The notes under the pieces are model-generated. The model was not told the origin of the DNA, made no database searches, and worked only from the letters and a program-made list of their open reading frames with translations. A stretch of DNA of 64,000 bases from UBA877 sp963760245. GTDB lineage: Bacteria > Chloroflexota > Anaerolineae > Anaerolineales > Villigracilaceae. The translations under genes and the position numbers were made by a program. Shown piece after piece: positions 29,271 to 38,226 of the stretch; position 1 is the stretch's first letter; every line of letters begins with the position of its first letter. The stretch covers positions 992,001 through 1,056,000 of the forward strand of contig CAVXCH010000004.1 of the NCBI GenBank assembly GCA_963760245.1, given 5' to 3'.

Positions 29271-29363
29271 TCAGGCAACAGGCGCACTCCGCGTAGGTAC
29301 GCTCGAACCGCTGGGAGCAGCGGCGCGGACATCCGTAAGTGTGACAACATTGCTTTGAACCAT
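29271..29363 (-). CDS. 30-residue small protein with own promoter, RBS and terminators
   Basis: A short open frame reads MVQSNVVTLTDVRAAA and ends SAPVA, TGA at 29271-29273. AAAGGAGG is 8 bases before the ATG at 29363. A promoter on the same strand has TTGACC (29427-29432), 16 bases, then GATAAA (29405-29410) with an extended TG. Two terminators follow the stop. The peptide has no membrane segment, no Cys and no codon run typical of attenuator leaders. No family recognised; peptide signal, leader or small regulatory protein are all possible. Confidence 0.5.
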   Translation of the reverse strand: MVQSNVVTLTDVRAAAPSGSSVPTRSAPVA

Positions 29364-29404
29364 GAAGTGCGCCTCCTTTCTTTAAATGATTCGAACAAGT
29401 GAAG

Positions 29405-29432
29405 TTTATCACAAGGTCCTGATTCCGGTCAA
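29405..29432 (-). promoter_or_regulatory. Promoter for the 30-codon gene
   Basis: TTGACC, 16-base spacer, GATAAA preceded by TGT (extended -10), reading leftwards. The start of transcription is predicted near 29398. Confidence 0.5.
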
Positions 29433-29565
29433 GGAATTTTTAATTGTCAAGGCAACCTTGACCGTGATCTATTGGGATAAAGTAGTGGGACTAAATCAAT
29501 CTAATCACTATAAAGGAGATTGCCTTCTTGGGGAAGGTTGATATTCACCCAAACCCCACTTTTTC

Positions 29566-29595
29566 TTGACTTTTGCCCCTCATTTGTGCTAGATT
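29566..29595 (+). promoter_or_regulatory. Promoter for the MBL-fold gene
   Basis: TTGACT at 29566-29571 and TAGATT at 29590-29595 with an extended TGC, spacer 18 bases. ATG 29622 is 27 bases further on. Confidence 0.5.
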
Positions 29596-29621
29596 CAAGC
29601 ATCTTATATTTGAGGAAATAT

Positions 29622-30470
29622 ATGCATCGCGAACGCGTTTCTGAAAATGTCTACTGGTTCCAAAGTGAAATATATGCACAGGTGACGGCGGGAGTGGTGG
29701 TCGGACCTCAGTGGGCCTTGGTGATCGATACCCTGGCCCTGCCCGAGGAAACCCTGGCAATGCGCGACTACGTCGAACATGAACTCGGGGTACAGGTTCG
29801 CTACATCATCAATACCCACTATCATGCCGACCATACCTGGGGCAACTGTTTCTTTCCTGGAGCCACCATCATCGCTCATTCTCTGTGCCGTGACTTGTTG
29901 ATCGAACGCGGCATACCAGCGCTCGAAAATGCTCGCAAACAGAACCAAACCTTTCGTCAGGTTAAAATCATTTTGCCTCATTTGACCTTTAGCGAGGGCA
30001 CTTTGAACCTGAGGGTCGGCAAGAAAAATTTGTCCATCCTGCCGGCACCCGGTCACAGCCCCGACGGGATTGCCGTGCTGGTCGAAGAGGACCGCGTCCT
30101 GTTTGCCGGGGATTCCTTCATGCCCCTGCCTTATGTGGTGGATGGCAACACCGAAGATATAACTACATCCATTAAGAAAATCGGGCGCATGGGCCTCGAG
30201 AACATCATCCAGGGTCATGGTGATATCATCCTGCGGGGAGAAATCGATGCAGCCGTCAAGGAAAACCTAAACTACCTGACCAATATCCGCAAAGTGGCTC
30301 GCACGGCAGTCCGTCGCCGCGCTCCGCAGGACTTTATGGATGAAAATAACATAGAGTCGTGCGGTAAAAGCCGGGTGTACCTGGGCGGGCTGGCGGAGGA
30401 ACTTCATCGCCGGAATTTACGTGCGCTTTACCGGGAGGAAAAAGAAGCGAAGGAAGCTGCCAAGGAATAA
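29622..30470 (+). CDS. MBL-fold metallo-hydrolase
   Basis: A 282-residue metallo-beta-lactamase-fold hydrolase. The metal motif THYHADHTWGN (HxHxDH) is complete, followed by GHSPDG, AGDSFMP and a distal His in IIQGHGDIIL. The start MHRERVSENVYWF at 29622 is preferred over an earlier one because of AGGAAA and the promoter. The C-terminal 60 residues are basic and coiled (RREEKEAKEAAKE-like). Relatives include quinoprotein-relay-type and lactonase-like enzymes; the substrate is unknown. Confidence 0.8.
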   Translation: MHRERVSENVYWFQSEIYAQVTAGVVVGPQWALVIDTLALPEETLAMRDYVEHELGVQVRYIINTHYHADHTWGNCFFPGATIIAHSLCRDLLIERGIPALENARKQNQTFRQVKIILPHLTFSEGTLNLRVGKKNLSILPAPGHSPDGIAVLVEEDRVLFAGDSFMPLPYVVDGNTEDITTSIKKIGRMGLENIIQGHGDIILRGEIDAAVKENLNYLTNIRKVARTAVRRRAPQDFMDENNIESCGKSRVYLGGLAEELHRRNLRALYREEKEAKEAAKE

Positions 30471-30473
30471 GTC

Positions 30474-30510
30474 TAACCGCCGCACTCGAAAAGTGCGGCG
30501 GTTATTTATA
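30474..30510 (+). terminator. Rho-independent terminator after the MBL gene
   Basis: TAACCGCCGCACT (30474-30486) pairs perfectly with 30492-30504, then TTTATAG. It separates the convergent plsY gene. Confidence 0.85.
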
Positions 30511-30555
30511 GTACTGGGTTACTATTTTCTCCGTTCACCTTTCTATTAATAATTC

Positions 30556-31248
30556 CTACGACGCTTTCCCACCGTTTTTTGGACCGCGCTCCCGTTTCAA
30601 CTGCTGGAGCTTCACCGGCAGGCCGTGGCGGCGTTCCGTCCCTTCTCTCAAACGCTTGAGATTTGGTAGCAGCGCCCAGATCATCAGGATCTCTACCAAA
30701 ACGCCGTAAATCATATATTCCCAGGGGCTCAACCCCAGGACGGCGCGCACTCCAAAAATAATGATCGTCAGCACCCCGATGCTCAAGGTGGTCACTGAAG
30801 CATAACCGGTCACGTACCAGATCAGGAAACCGAGCGGGATCAGGATGAAAGCGACTGGAGGCCACAGGCCAAAAGCACCGCCGCCCGCGGCTGCTCCGCC
30901 TGCTCCCCCACCCAACCGAATAATTCCATCCTGCTCGCGCTCGATTAAAAATATGGAATGGTTGTGTCCGAATACGGCTGCAATAGGGGCAAGCATATGA
31001 ATCCATACATTAGGCGTGACCGCCTGGGCCAGCCAGACCGTCGCGGCAGCCTTCAGGATATCGAATACCGCGGTAAGCACCCCGGCCCACGGTCCGGCCG
31101 CGCGCATGGCATTTGTCCCACCAGTCCGCCCGCTTGCCACGGTACGGATATCCTTGCCACTCATAAATTTAACGACGATCAAACCGAATGGGATGGAACC
31201 GATAATGTACGCTGCCAGCAGGAGGCCGATATCAATCAAGACTTGCAT
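30556..31248 (-). CDS. plsY: Acyl-phosphate:glycerol-3-phosphate acyltransferase
   Basis: PlsY transfers an acyl group from acyl-phosphate to glycerol-3-phosphate, starting phospholipid synthesis. 230 residues with about five helices. The three family motifs are seen: GSIPFGLIV, SGRTGGTNAMRAAG (glycerol-phosphate site, usually SGNPGATN) and VFGHNHSIF near GGAGGAAAGG. The Gly/Ala-rich stretch is longer than usual. The C-terminal tail is basic. GGAGGAAC lies before ATG 31248. Confidence 0.85.
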   Translation of the reverse strand: MQVLIDIGLLLAAYIIGSIPFGLIVVKFMSGKDIRTVASGRTGGTNAMRAAGPWAGVLTAVFDILKAAATVWLAQAVTPNVWIHMLAPIAAVFGHNHSIFLIEREQDGIIRLGGGAGGAAAGGGAFGLWPPVAFILIPLGFLIWYVTGYASVTTLSIGVLTIIIFGVRAVLGLSPWEYMIYGVLVEILMIWALLPNLKRLREGTERRHGLPVKLQQLKRERGPKNGGKAS

Positions 31249-31399
31249 AACAAGTTCCTCCGGAACCGTTAAACTTTGGCAGAAAGAGACTGGGTTCCCA
31301 GGCAGCCTTGTAAATTAAAATCACTGGTTGTCCTAATAACTTTATCGTTCATCGCGAATTCATCCGTTCAGAAGCAATAACACACAAAAAGGGGGAGGG

Positions 31400-31810
31400 T
31401 CACTCGGTTTTTCGAATTTCCAATGAGATTTCGACTGCCTTCTCTCTCTCGATTTTGTAAGCGCGTACTCGCCATTTGCCATTTTCCCGAAACCAGATGA
31501 CCTGCGTCACCGGGTACATGTTCTCTGCAATATCTGTGGCTGAAGGATGGTCGGGACCGTTCGGGTGCGAATGATAAATTCCGACGAGCTCCAACCCGGC
31601 GGCTTCCATTCGTTGAAAAGCGCGCCACTGTGCACGCGGCTCCATCCGGTATCGCACCGGGCTTCGCTCTGCATTGGGGATACCTTGCGACCTCTCCACC
31701 CGTTCATTTATTCCGCTCAGCAAGCCGCAGGCTTCTAAAGGTGCGCATTGGCTTACATGCCGGCGCATCGCTTGCCAGGCTTTAATGTTCAGGACCAGCT
31801 TTTGATTCAT
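31400..31810 (-). CDS. MPN/JAB-domain metallopeptidase-like protein
   Basis: A 136-residue protein with the JAMM zinc site: EACGLL (E near residue 27) and HSHPNGPDHPSATD (H-x-H...S...D near 80). Bacterial relatives include the Mec+ hydrolase that releases cysteine from the sulfur carrier CysO, and other ThiS/MoaD-processing peptidases; no such carrier gene is nearby. It follows the membrane protein gene directly, without a gap, so the two are probably co-transcribed. Confidence 0.8.
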   Translation of the reverse strand: MNQKLVLNIKAWQAMRRHVSQCAPLEACGLLSGINERVERSQGIPNAERSPVRYRMEPRAQWRAFQRMEAAGLELVGIYHSHPNGPDHPSATDIAENMYPVTQVIWFRENGKWRVRAYKIEREKAVEISLEIRKTE

Positions 31811-32626
31811 TTATCGAAACCAGAATGCCATCCCCCAGAACAACGCGAGCATGAGGGTTGGCTCGAGAAATGCCCGGCGGAAGGGATTGCCCTCCACTAG
31901 GTTGACCGCCAGAACAGTTAGGGCGTAGAGCGGGGCCAACAGAGCCAGACCAAATTGCACCGGGGACAAGGGAAGATAATGTAAGGCAGCACCAAATTGG
32001 GCTGCTACCAACCCGATCCCAACTGCCCACGCGGCTTCCCAGCGTTGGTTGAGACGCAGGTGCAGGGTGCGCAAGGCAGCCAGGCCGCCTGCCGTGAAGA
32101 GGGCCGGTACTACCATTACCAGGCGGGCATTGACAGCCTTTAGCGCCGTGGCCAGGATGAGGAATATGACAAAGGCGAATACCGTCAGTATGGCAGCTGC
32201 CACCTGGTAGCGGGCATCGTTTGGGTCCACCACCACATATTCAGCTAAGGCAACCACCAGGAAAATGCCTGCACCCAACCCAAACCCGAGCCACCAGATG
32301 GGCGTATTGGGCAGGGTGGAGAGTGCAATTCCACTCACCAGTACCGTCAGGGTGGGGAGCAGCCAGTGCTCGCGGGTTCCCCCCTTTTTTATCTCCGGGT
32401 GGGTGCGCAGCAGCCAATCAATTCCAGTGGCAGTCACTCCCGCGGCCAATAGGACGATAACGGTATTCAGATTAAATGCGATCGTCAACCTGAAATTCCC
32501 AATCGGGACAAGCATGGAGAATAATGGGATCGTATTGAGCACCCTCGTCAGTGCAAACGCCAGCAATACAGCAGCGGTCAGGACACTGACTCGAGTTGAT
32601 TCTGGCAGGTGCCTGGGTTCATTCAT
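31811..32626 (-). CDS. Integral membrane protein (DUF5656-like)
   Basis: A protein of about 271 residues with eight or nine membrane helices and few conserved polar residues (NPFRRAFLEP near the end, RTHPEIKKGG loop near 78). I take MNEPRHLPES at 32626 as the start rather than 32683. No function is known. It ends 1 base before the MPN gene start. Confidence 0.55.
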   Translation of the reverse strand: MNEPRHLPESTRVSVLTAAVLLAFALTRVLNTIPLFSMLVPIGNFRLTIAFNLNTVIVLLAAGVTATGIDWLLRTHPEIKKGGTREHWLLPTLTVLVSGIALSTLPNTPIWWLGFGLGAGIFLVVALAEYVVVDPNDARYQVAAAILTVFAFVIFLILATALKAVNARLVMVVPALFTAGGLAALRTLHLRLNQRWEAAWAVGIGLVAAQFGAALHYLPLSPVQFGLALLAPLYALTVLAVNLVEGNPFRRAFLEPTLMLALFWGMAFWFR

Positions 32627-32667
32627 CGGCGGTATTGTACCGCGAAAAACATTCTCAGCTCCGTTCA

Positions 32668-32696
32668 TTGCCAGAAAACTCAATCGCGACTATAAT
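32668..32696 (+). promoter_or_regulatory. Promoter of tRNA-Pro
   Basis: TTGCCA (32668-32673), 17 bases, TATAAT (32691-32696), with the tRNA start 14 bases later. Confidence 0.8.
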
Positions 32697-32709
32697 ACCG
32701 CCTGCCTGA

Positions 32710-32784
32710 CGGGGCGTGGCGCAGTCCGGCTAGCGCGCTTGCATGGGGTGCAAGAGGTCCCGGGTTCAATTCCCGGCGCCCCGA
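32710..32784 (+). tRNA. tRNA-Pro (anticodon GGG)
   Basis: 75 bases. Acceptor arm CGGGGCG/CGCCCCG, anticodon stem CTTGC/GCAAG with loop ATGGGGT (anticodon GGG), T arm CCGGG TTCAATT CCCGG, discriminator A. CCA is not encoded. Part of this gene is repeated at 36524. Confidence 0.95.
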
Positions 32785-32830
32785 CTGGAGACCGCTTACA
32801 TCGTTGATGGATGGATGTAAGCGGTTTGTG
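32730..32830 (+). repeat. Left copy of a 101-bp direct repeat (3' part of tRNA-Pro plus terminator)
   Basis: It starts inside the D arm of tRNA-Pro and runs through the terminator (ACCGCTTACATC, loop, GATGTAAGCGGT). The right copy is 36524-36624; the two align without gaps at about 90 of 101 positions, with two exact blocks of about 30 and 25 bases. Confidence 0.85.
32790..32830 (+). terminator. Terminator of tRNA-Pro
   Basis: ACCGCTTACATC (32791-32802) pairs with GATGTAAGCGGT (32814-32825), then TTGTG. The remaining sequence up to 33093 shows no gene. Confidence 0.75.
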
Positions 32831-33093
32831 GTTAAGAAATAGAGGATTTTGTGTGAACCGTGGATCGCTTTCTTAGGTACCATTTTATTGGGCTCCTTTT
32901 ACACAGAAACCTTTAACAGCAATCTAAAATTCAAGAAGAGATTTATATCTTCCTTAGGCCCAGCTTGTTTCTCCCGCCAACCAAAACCCTTGATTTGCTC
33001 TTGTAAAGCCCAGAAATAAAGGATATTATCAATTCAAGCGATGATTAAAAAGTTGAACAAGTTATCCTGGCGATTGGGTAAAAGAGGTCAGGT

Positions 33094-36000
33094 ATGGCAG
33101 AGGCATTACAAGCGCAAATAGAAAAATTACGCCTCTCGATCAAAGGGCTCGAAGCGCAGCGAGACGTGCTCGGGGATGTGATTGTTGACCCAGCCCTGGC
33201 CGCTATGCGGCAGCAACTGGCGGTGCTGGAGGAGCAGGCTGCAGCGCAGGCGGTTCCGACCGAAGAGCGTCGCCTGGTCACGATCCTGTTTATTGACATG
33301 GTGGGTTCTACCAGTATGGCGGAAAAACTGGATCCTGAGGAATGGCGCCAGGTCGTGAAAAAGCTGCACACCGCGCTGGGCGAGGCGATCACCACTCACC
33401 ACGGAAGCGTAGCACAGTACCTGGGGGATGGGCTGCTGGCATTCTTTGGGGCCAGGGAAGCCAGCGAGAATGACCCGGAAAATGCCATCCGGGCTGCGTT
33501 GGATGGACAGGCAGCCGTGGCAAACCTGCTTTCAGCAGAGAAACTGCAGCTGCGCGCTGGCATTCATAGCGGGCTGGTGGTTGTGGGCGAACTAGGCGAC
33601 GCAACTCACAAGGAATTTACTGCCAGCGGAGATGCCATGAACCTGGCAGCGCGCTTGCAGTCTGCTGCGCCTCCGGGTGGAATTCTGATCTCGCATGATA
33701 CCTATCGCTACGTGCGGGGTGTGTTCGATCTGACCCCGCGCCCCCCATTGACCGTGAAAGGCAAGAGCGAACCGCTGCAGACCTACCTTGTGCGGCGGGC
33801 CAAGCCGCGCCCATTCCACAGCGTGGCGCGCGGGGTGGCTGGGATCGAGATACGCACCGTTGGGCGGGAGCTGGAAATGCAGGCTCTGCAAGCAGCCTAC
33901 CTGCGGACATATGAGCAGCATGGCATGGTCTGGGCTCAACTCTTGGGCGATCCCGGGGTGGGGAAAAGCCGTCTGCTGGAAGATATGAATGATTGGATGG
34001 ATTTGCGCGAAGAAACCTTCCGGCTGCTGCGCGCCCGGGCATTCCCGGATGACGCCAACCAGCCTTTTGCTCTGGTGCGGCGCATGTGGTTCGATCGTTT
34101 CCAGATCGCCGAGGATGCCCCGCTGGAGGAGGCCGAAACGAAATGGGTGGCGCGCTTCAGGGAGTTTTCGGGGCTGGATGACTTAGAGGAACCGGCCCAT
34201 GCGCTTGGATTGCTGGTCGGCTTATCTTTCCAAAACAGTCCACACATCAAGGGGATGCGCAATGATCCAACGCAGGTGAAAGGGCGGGCGCTGGTGGTCA
34301 GCGGGGAACTCGTAAAAGCTATCCGCGGCCAGAACCCAGTGGTAGTCCTGATGGAAGACCTGCAGTGGGCGGATGCTGCCTCCTGGGAATATCTGATGGA
34401 AGTGTTCGTGGGGGGAGCGGATGGGGAGCAGAATCATGGCCTATTCATCTTGGGAGCTGCCCGCCCGGAATGGCACCCGCCGGAGGAACTGGCGGCGCTG
34501 TTTAAGTTATCTCTGCCTGATGAAAAAGGTGGAGGTAAATGGGGAGTAGAAATTCCGTTGGCACCACTGACCGACCAGGCCACCCGCGAGCTGGCAAAGG
34601 AAATATTCCAGCGGGTGGAGAATGTCCCGGAGCAGGTCATCGACCTGATCGTCGAGCGCTCTGAAGGGGTGCCCTATTTTACCGAGGAGATGGTCAACTG
34701 GTTCATCGACCACGGCATCCTGGACACGCAAGGTGAACAGTGGCGCTTCTTCCCGGAAAAGCTGAAAGAGCAGCCGCTGCCAGCTACTTTGCAGCACCTG
34801 CTGCTGACCCGGTTGAGTTCGCTCACCCAGCCCGAGCGTGCAGCGTTGCAGCGCGGGGCCATCTTTGGGCGGCGATTCTGGACCGGGGGCGTGGAAGCCC
34901 TGGGAGTATCCGCCGGGGATGAGATGCTGGGACACCTGCAGCCGCGCGGCTTTGTGGAGGCACAGCCTGTATCGGCCTTCCAGGGGGATACCGAATGGAA
35001 CTTCCACCAAAACTTGCTTCAGGAAGTAACTTATGAAAGTGTTCTCAAGCGGGAGCGGGCCGCGCTGCATAAGGTGGCAGCAGAGTGGCTGGAAGGACAG
35101 GCGCGCCAGGCCGGACGGCTGGACGAGTTTGCCGGGCTGTTGGGCGAGCATTGTGAGCGGGCTGGAGAGCTGATCGCAGCGGCGGACTGGTACCTGCAGG
35201 CGGGCAGAGGCGCATTTGCCCAGGGAGCGCCGCGTGAGGCGCAGGGTTTTTACACCCATGCACTGGAGCTGCTCCCGCCTGTAGAGCGTGAACGTCGCTG
35301 GCAGGCTCTGCTGGGTCGGGAGGAAGCTCTTTCCGTGCTGGGTGATGCAGAGTTCTGGAAGGCAGACACTACCGCCCTGTTAGAGCTGGCTCACTCTTTC
35401 GGTGATGACAATTACTTGGCTGAAGCGTATCTCCGCCAGGCGATCTATGGCTCGCGTGCTGGGGATGGCATCATAGGGGGAAAGGCATCCAGGGAGGCGC
35501 TGGCAGCCGCACGTCGTTGCGGAAACGAGGCGACCGAGGCTAAAGCCTTCGCCTGGATTGCGGTGGGAAGTGTGGATCGGGGTGATAAGGCAGCCATCAT
35601 ACAAAATATTGAAGAAGCCCTGCAACTGGCTCGGCGCTTGGGTGATGAAAACGTGCTGTCTTTTGTCCTAGGACGAGCGGCTTATTGTTATGGTGGATTA
35701 CCCGACATTGCCAGGGCTTATGCGCTGTTCATCGAGCAGATCGAGCTGGACCACCGCCTGGGGAACCGCAACGAAGAAGCGACTGGCCTGGGGAACCTGG
35801 GCAGCGGCTTTGTTGGGATAGGGTTGTATAAACAGGGACGATCGCTGATAGAGCAATCCCGTACAATTAACGACGCCCTGGGTGCACGCCGTGGCTTGGC
35901 ATATAACCTGATGGGCCTCGGGGATATTTACCAATTAACTGGAGATTTACGGAAAGCACGCCAGTTGTATGAGCAGGCGCTGCAGGAAATTTCACCAACC

Positions 36001-36465
36001 GAGGACAACCGCGGGAAGGTCTTTTTATTACATGACTTAGGGTGCGTCCTGCTGGCAATGGACGACGTCCCCGGCGCATCCAGGCGCTTCACCGAAGCGC
36101 ACGAATTGGCATTGAGCGAGGGGTTGGTTCCACAGGCCTGCGAAACTACAGCTGGTCAGGCTGCCTGTGCCGTACAGCAAGGGCAGTTGGACGAAGCGCG
36201 CAAATATATCCATGAAGCCTGGGATCATCTCAAAGAACAAGGGTCGGTAGGAATGGAGAACCCTCCATGGTTTTTCCGGGCCTGCGCCGAAGTCTTCGAT
36301 GCACTGGGAGAAGCGGATAACGTCCATGAGGCAATTGAGGTTGGGCATCAGGGGTTGATGGAAGTGGCCGATACGATTAACGTGCCGGAATGGCGGCAGT
36401 CGTTCCTCGAAAACGTACCCGACAATCGGGCGATCATGGAAATGTGGGAGCATAGAAAAATGTGA
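33094..36465 (+). CDS. Adenylate/guanylate cyclase-domain protein with AAA/STAND ATPase and TPR repeats
   Basis: A 1123-residue signalling protein. Residues 1-52 are a coiled coil. A class III cyclase domain at about 58-235 has both metal Asp residues (ILFIDMVGST, D68; GDGLLAFFG, D112) and the transition-state pair in GDAMNLAARL (N183, R187). A STAND-type ATPase follows (Walker A GDPGVGKSRL at 284-293, Walker B VVVLMEDLQWAD), then TPR-like repeats from about 700 to 1080. It probably makes a cyclic nucleotide in response to a partner bound by the repeats. It stands alone between the two tRNA-Pro repeat copies. Confidence 0.85.
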   Translation: MAEALQAQIEKLRLSIKGLEAQRDVLGDVIVDPALAAMRQQLAVLEEQAAAQAVPTEERRLVTILFIDMVGSTSMAEKLDPEEWRQVVKKLHTALGEAITTHHGSVAQYLGDGLLAFFGAREASENDPENAIRAALDGQAAVANLLSAEKLQLRAGIHSGLVVVGELGDATHKEFTASGDAMNLAARLQSAAPPGGILISHDTYRYVRGVFDLTPRPPLTVKGKSEPLQTYLVRRAKPRPFHSVARGVAGIEIRTVGRELEMQALQAAYLRTYEQHGMVWAQLLGDPGVGKSRLLEDMNDWMDLREETFRLLRARAFPDDANQPFALVRRMWFDRFQIAEDAPLEEAETKWVARFREFSGLDDLEEPAHALGLLVGLSFQNSPHIKGMRNDPTQVKGRALVVSGELVKAIRGQNPVVVLMEDLQWADAASWEYLMEVFVGGADGEQNHGLFILGAARPEWHPPEELAALFKLSLPDEKGGGKWGVEIPLAPLTDQATRELAKEIFQRVENVPEQVIDLIVERSEGVPYFTEEMVNWFIDHGILDTQGEQWRFFPEKLKEQPLPATLQHLLLTRLSSLTQPERAALQRGAIFGRRFWTGGVEALGVSAGDEMLGHLQPRGFVEAQPVSAFQGDTEWNFHQNLLQEVTYESVLKRERAALHKVAAEWLEGQARQAGRLDEFAGLLGEHCERAGELIAAADWYLQAGRGAFAQGAPREAQGFYTHALELLPPVERERRWQALLGREEALSVLGDAEFWKADTTALLELAHSFGDDNYLAEAYLRQAIYGSRAGDGIIGGKASREALAAARRCGNEATEAKAFAWIAVGSVDRGDKAAIIQNIEEALQLARRLGDENVLSFVLGRAAYCYGGLPDIARAYALFIEQIELDHRLGNRNEEATGLGNLGSGFVGIGLYKQGRSLIEQSRTINDALGARRGLAYNLMGLGDIYQLTGDLRKARQLYEQALQEISPTEDNRGKVFLLHDLGCVLLAMDDVPGASRRFTEAHELALSEGLVPQACETTAGQAACAVQQGQLDEARKYIHEAWDHLKEQGSVGMENPPWFFRACAEVFDALGEADNVHEAIEVGHQGLMEVADTINVPEWRQSFLENVPDNRAIMEMWEHRKM

Positions 36466-36523
36466 TTTCGGCCTGGTACATTTCAACTAGCGATCAATAA
36501 CCGCAAAGTCATTAAAGGAGTAG

Positions 36524-36624
36524 CTGGCGCGCTTGCGTGAGGTGCAAGAGGTCCCGGGTTCAATTCCCGGAGCCCCGACTGGAGACCGCTTACATCCTTG
36601 ATTAGAGAATATAAGCGGTTTGTG
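36524..36624 (+). repeat. Right copy of the tRNA-Pro direct repeat (tRNA remnant)
   Basis: It holds the anticodon arm, T arm, 3' acceptor strand and terminator of a tRNA-Pro-like gene but no 5' acceptor strand and no D arm, so it cannot be a working tRNA. The anticodon loop reads GTGAGGT instead of ATGGGGT, and the 3' acceptor strand has one change. Confidence 0.85.
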
Positions 36625-36903
36625 TTTCCGAGGTAGGAGATTAATTTTATTATCGGGGGATTTGAAACATTGTTGTCCTTTCCATAGTGACTCTTAGGAA
36701 TCAATAACTCTCTCCACTCATTCTTTTAATCAGATCATGCAGATGAGCTTGATTTTTCAGAAAATTAGTCATATACTGGTCGAGATTTGAATGCGCAAAA
36801 TTTCACAAATGGCCGCAAATCAACTTTTCATGATCTAGATATTTCCCCTGTCACAATCCCGGATTGTACCGGGCAAAATCCACAATCCACGAAGGAGTTG
36901 AAC
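36625..36903. other. Intergenic region
   Basis: Nothing recognised apart from the ribosome binding site AAGGAG just before ATG 36904. Confidence 0.4.
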
Positions 36904-38124
36904 ATGAAGATCCTGGTCTTAGGCGCTGCAGGCAAGATGGGAAGAGCTGTCTCATGGTATCTGGGTAAAGACCCGCAAATAACTAAAGTAGGCTTGTTGG
37001 ACGCGCAGGAAGGTACACTTAAAGCCATGGCGAAGGATGCGGATAAGGTCAACATCCACATCGTCAGTATCGAAGACAGCGTCAAACTACAAGAAATCAT
37101 GAAAGGATATGATGCTGGCATAGTAGTATTGCCTAACCGGCGTCTCAGCTACTTAGCCATCGAAGCTGCCATCGCAGCCCGACTGAACTTGGTGGACATC
37201 CTGGAAGAATACCACCGCCGTCCGGATGAATACGAGATTGAAGGCCTGGTTGTCCCGGCAGGAATGAGCATCCGCGAGTACGGTGAGAGCCTGCACCAGC
37301 GCGCTGAGAAGAATGATGTGTTGATCTTGGATGGAATGGGCTTTGCCCCAGGCCTGAGCAACCTGACTACCGAGCACGGAATCAGCCTGCTTGACAAGGT
37401 CAAGACAGCGGTGGCGCGCGTGGGCGGTATCCCAAATGCAGACGCGGCCTGCCGTCACCCCCTATGCTATATGACCACCTGGTCCATCGAGCATGTCCTG
37501 CGCGAGTACAACGTTAAGACCAGCATGATCAAGGACGGGAAGGTCGTCGAAGTCCAGGCGCTGTCAGATATGGAATGTTTCAAGTTTGGCGAATTTGGTC
37601 GGAATGCTGATTTGGAATGCGCCGTTACCCCGGGCATGCCCTCGTTCATCTACACCCACCCCGAACTGGAATACTTTGCCGAGAAGACGGTGCGCTGGCC
37701 TGGACATTACTCCGGCATCCGGACACTGATCGATTCGGGCATGCTCTCTCAGGAGCAGGTGGAAACAAAATGGGGTAAGATTTCACCCCGCGAATTCCTT
37801 CTGGGCATTCTGAACCCGAAACTGGTGCCCTTGCCTGAAGACAAGGATGCCTGTGTTATGTACAACACTGTCACCGGTGAGAAGAGTGGCAAGGAAGCCA
37901 AAGTGGAAATCTTTATGTGGGACGAGGCTCAGAATGGGTTCACTGGTATGCAGCGTGTCACCGGCTTTCCTGCAGCTATTGGCGGTAAACTGGTAGCAGG
38001 TCATAAGATCGACCTGACCGGAGTGCGCGCCCCAGAAGAGTGCGTGAAGGGCGAGAATTACAAGTCCATGCTGGACGAGTTGAAGCTGAGCGATATCCAC
38101 ATCATGGAGAAAATCACTTCCTAA
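36904..38124 (+). CDS. Saccharopine dehydrogenase family protein
   Basis: A 406-residue NAD(P)-binding oxidoreductase. MKILVLGAAGKMGRAVSWYL is the dinucleotide fold; LILDGMGFAPGLSNL and the domain from about 130 to 330 resemble saccharopine/lysine dehydrogenases and related enzymes of amino-acid metabolism. The start 36904 follows AAGGAGTT; an earlier in-frame ATG at 36787 lacks a site. It is the first gene after the tRNA remnant. The exact substrate is unknown. Confidence 0.75.
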   Translation: MKILVLGAAGKMGRAVSWYLGKDPQITKVGLLDAQEGTLKAMAKDADKVNIHIVSIEDSVKLQEIMKGYDAGIVVLPNRRLSYLAIEAAIAARLNLVDILEEYHRRPDEYEIEGLVVPAGMSIREYGESLHQRAEKNDVLILDGMGFAPGLSNLTTEHGISLLDKVKTAVARVGGIPNADAACRHPLCYMTTWSIEHVLREYNVKTSMIKDGKVVEVQALSDMECFKFGEFGRNADLECAVTPGMPSFIYTHPELEYFAEKTVRWPGHYSGIRTLIDSGMLSQEQVETKWGKISPREFLLGILNPKLVPLPEDKDACVMYNTVTGEKSGKEAKVEIFMWDEAQNGFTGMQRVTGFPAAIGGKLVAGHKIDLTGVRAPEECVKGENYKSMLDELKLSDIHIMEKITS

Positions 38125-38187
38125 GAATATTTAGTTTACCCTTGTTGGATATCGCGATTTTGCGTTCGATGCGGTTAATCTATGGGG

Positions 38188-38225
38188 TGTCAGGGGAAAT
38201 GGGTTCATTTCCAAATGCCCTGACA
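38188..38225. repeat. Extended hairpin after the saccharopine dehydrogenase gene
   Basis: TGTCAGGG (38188-38195) pairs with CCCTGACA (38218-38225), and GGAAATG inside pairs with CATTTCC. No T run follows directly. Confidence 0.6.
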
Positions 38226-38226
38226 T

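Noticed and set aside
36524..36624. A possible tRNA-Leu (anticodon GAG) in the right repeat copy
   Set aside because: There is no 5' acceptor strand or D arm upstream; the cloverleaf cannot form.
32680..36704. Similar minus-strand frames (RELNPGPLAPHAS) over both tRNA repeat copies
   Set aside because: They are the antisense translation of the tRNA T arm and acceptor, a common false gene.
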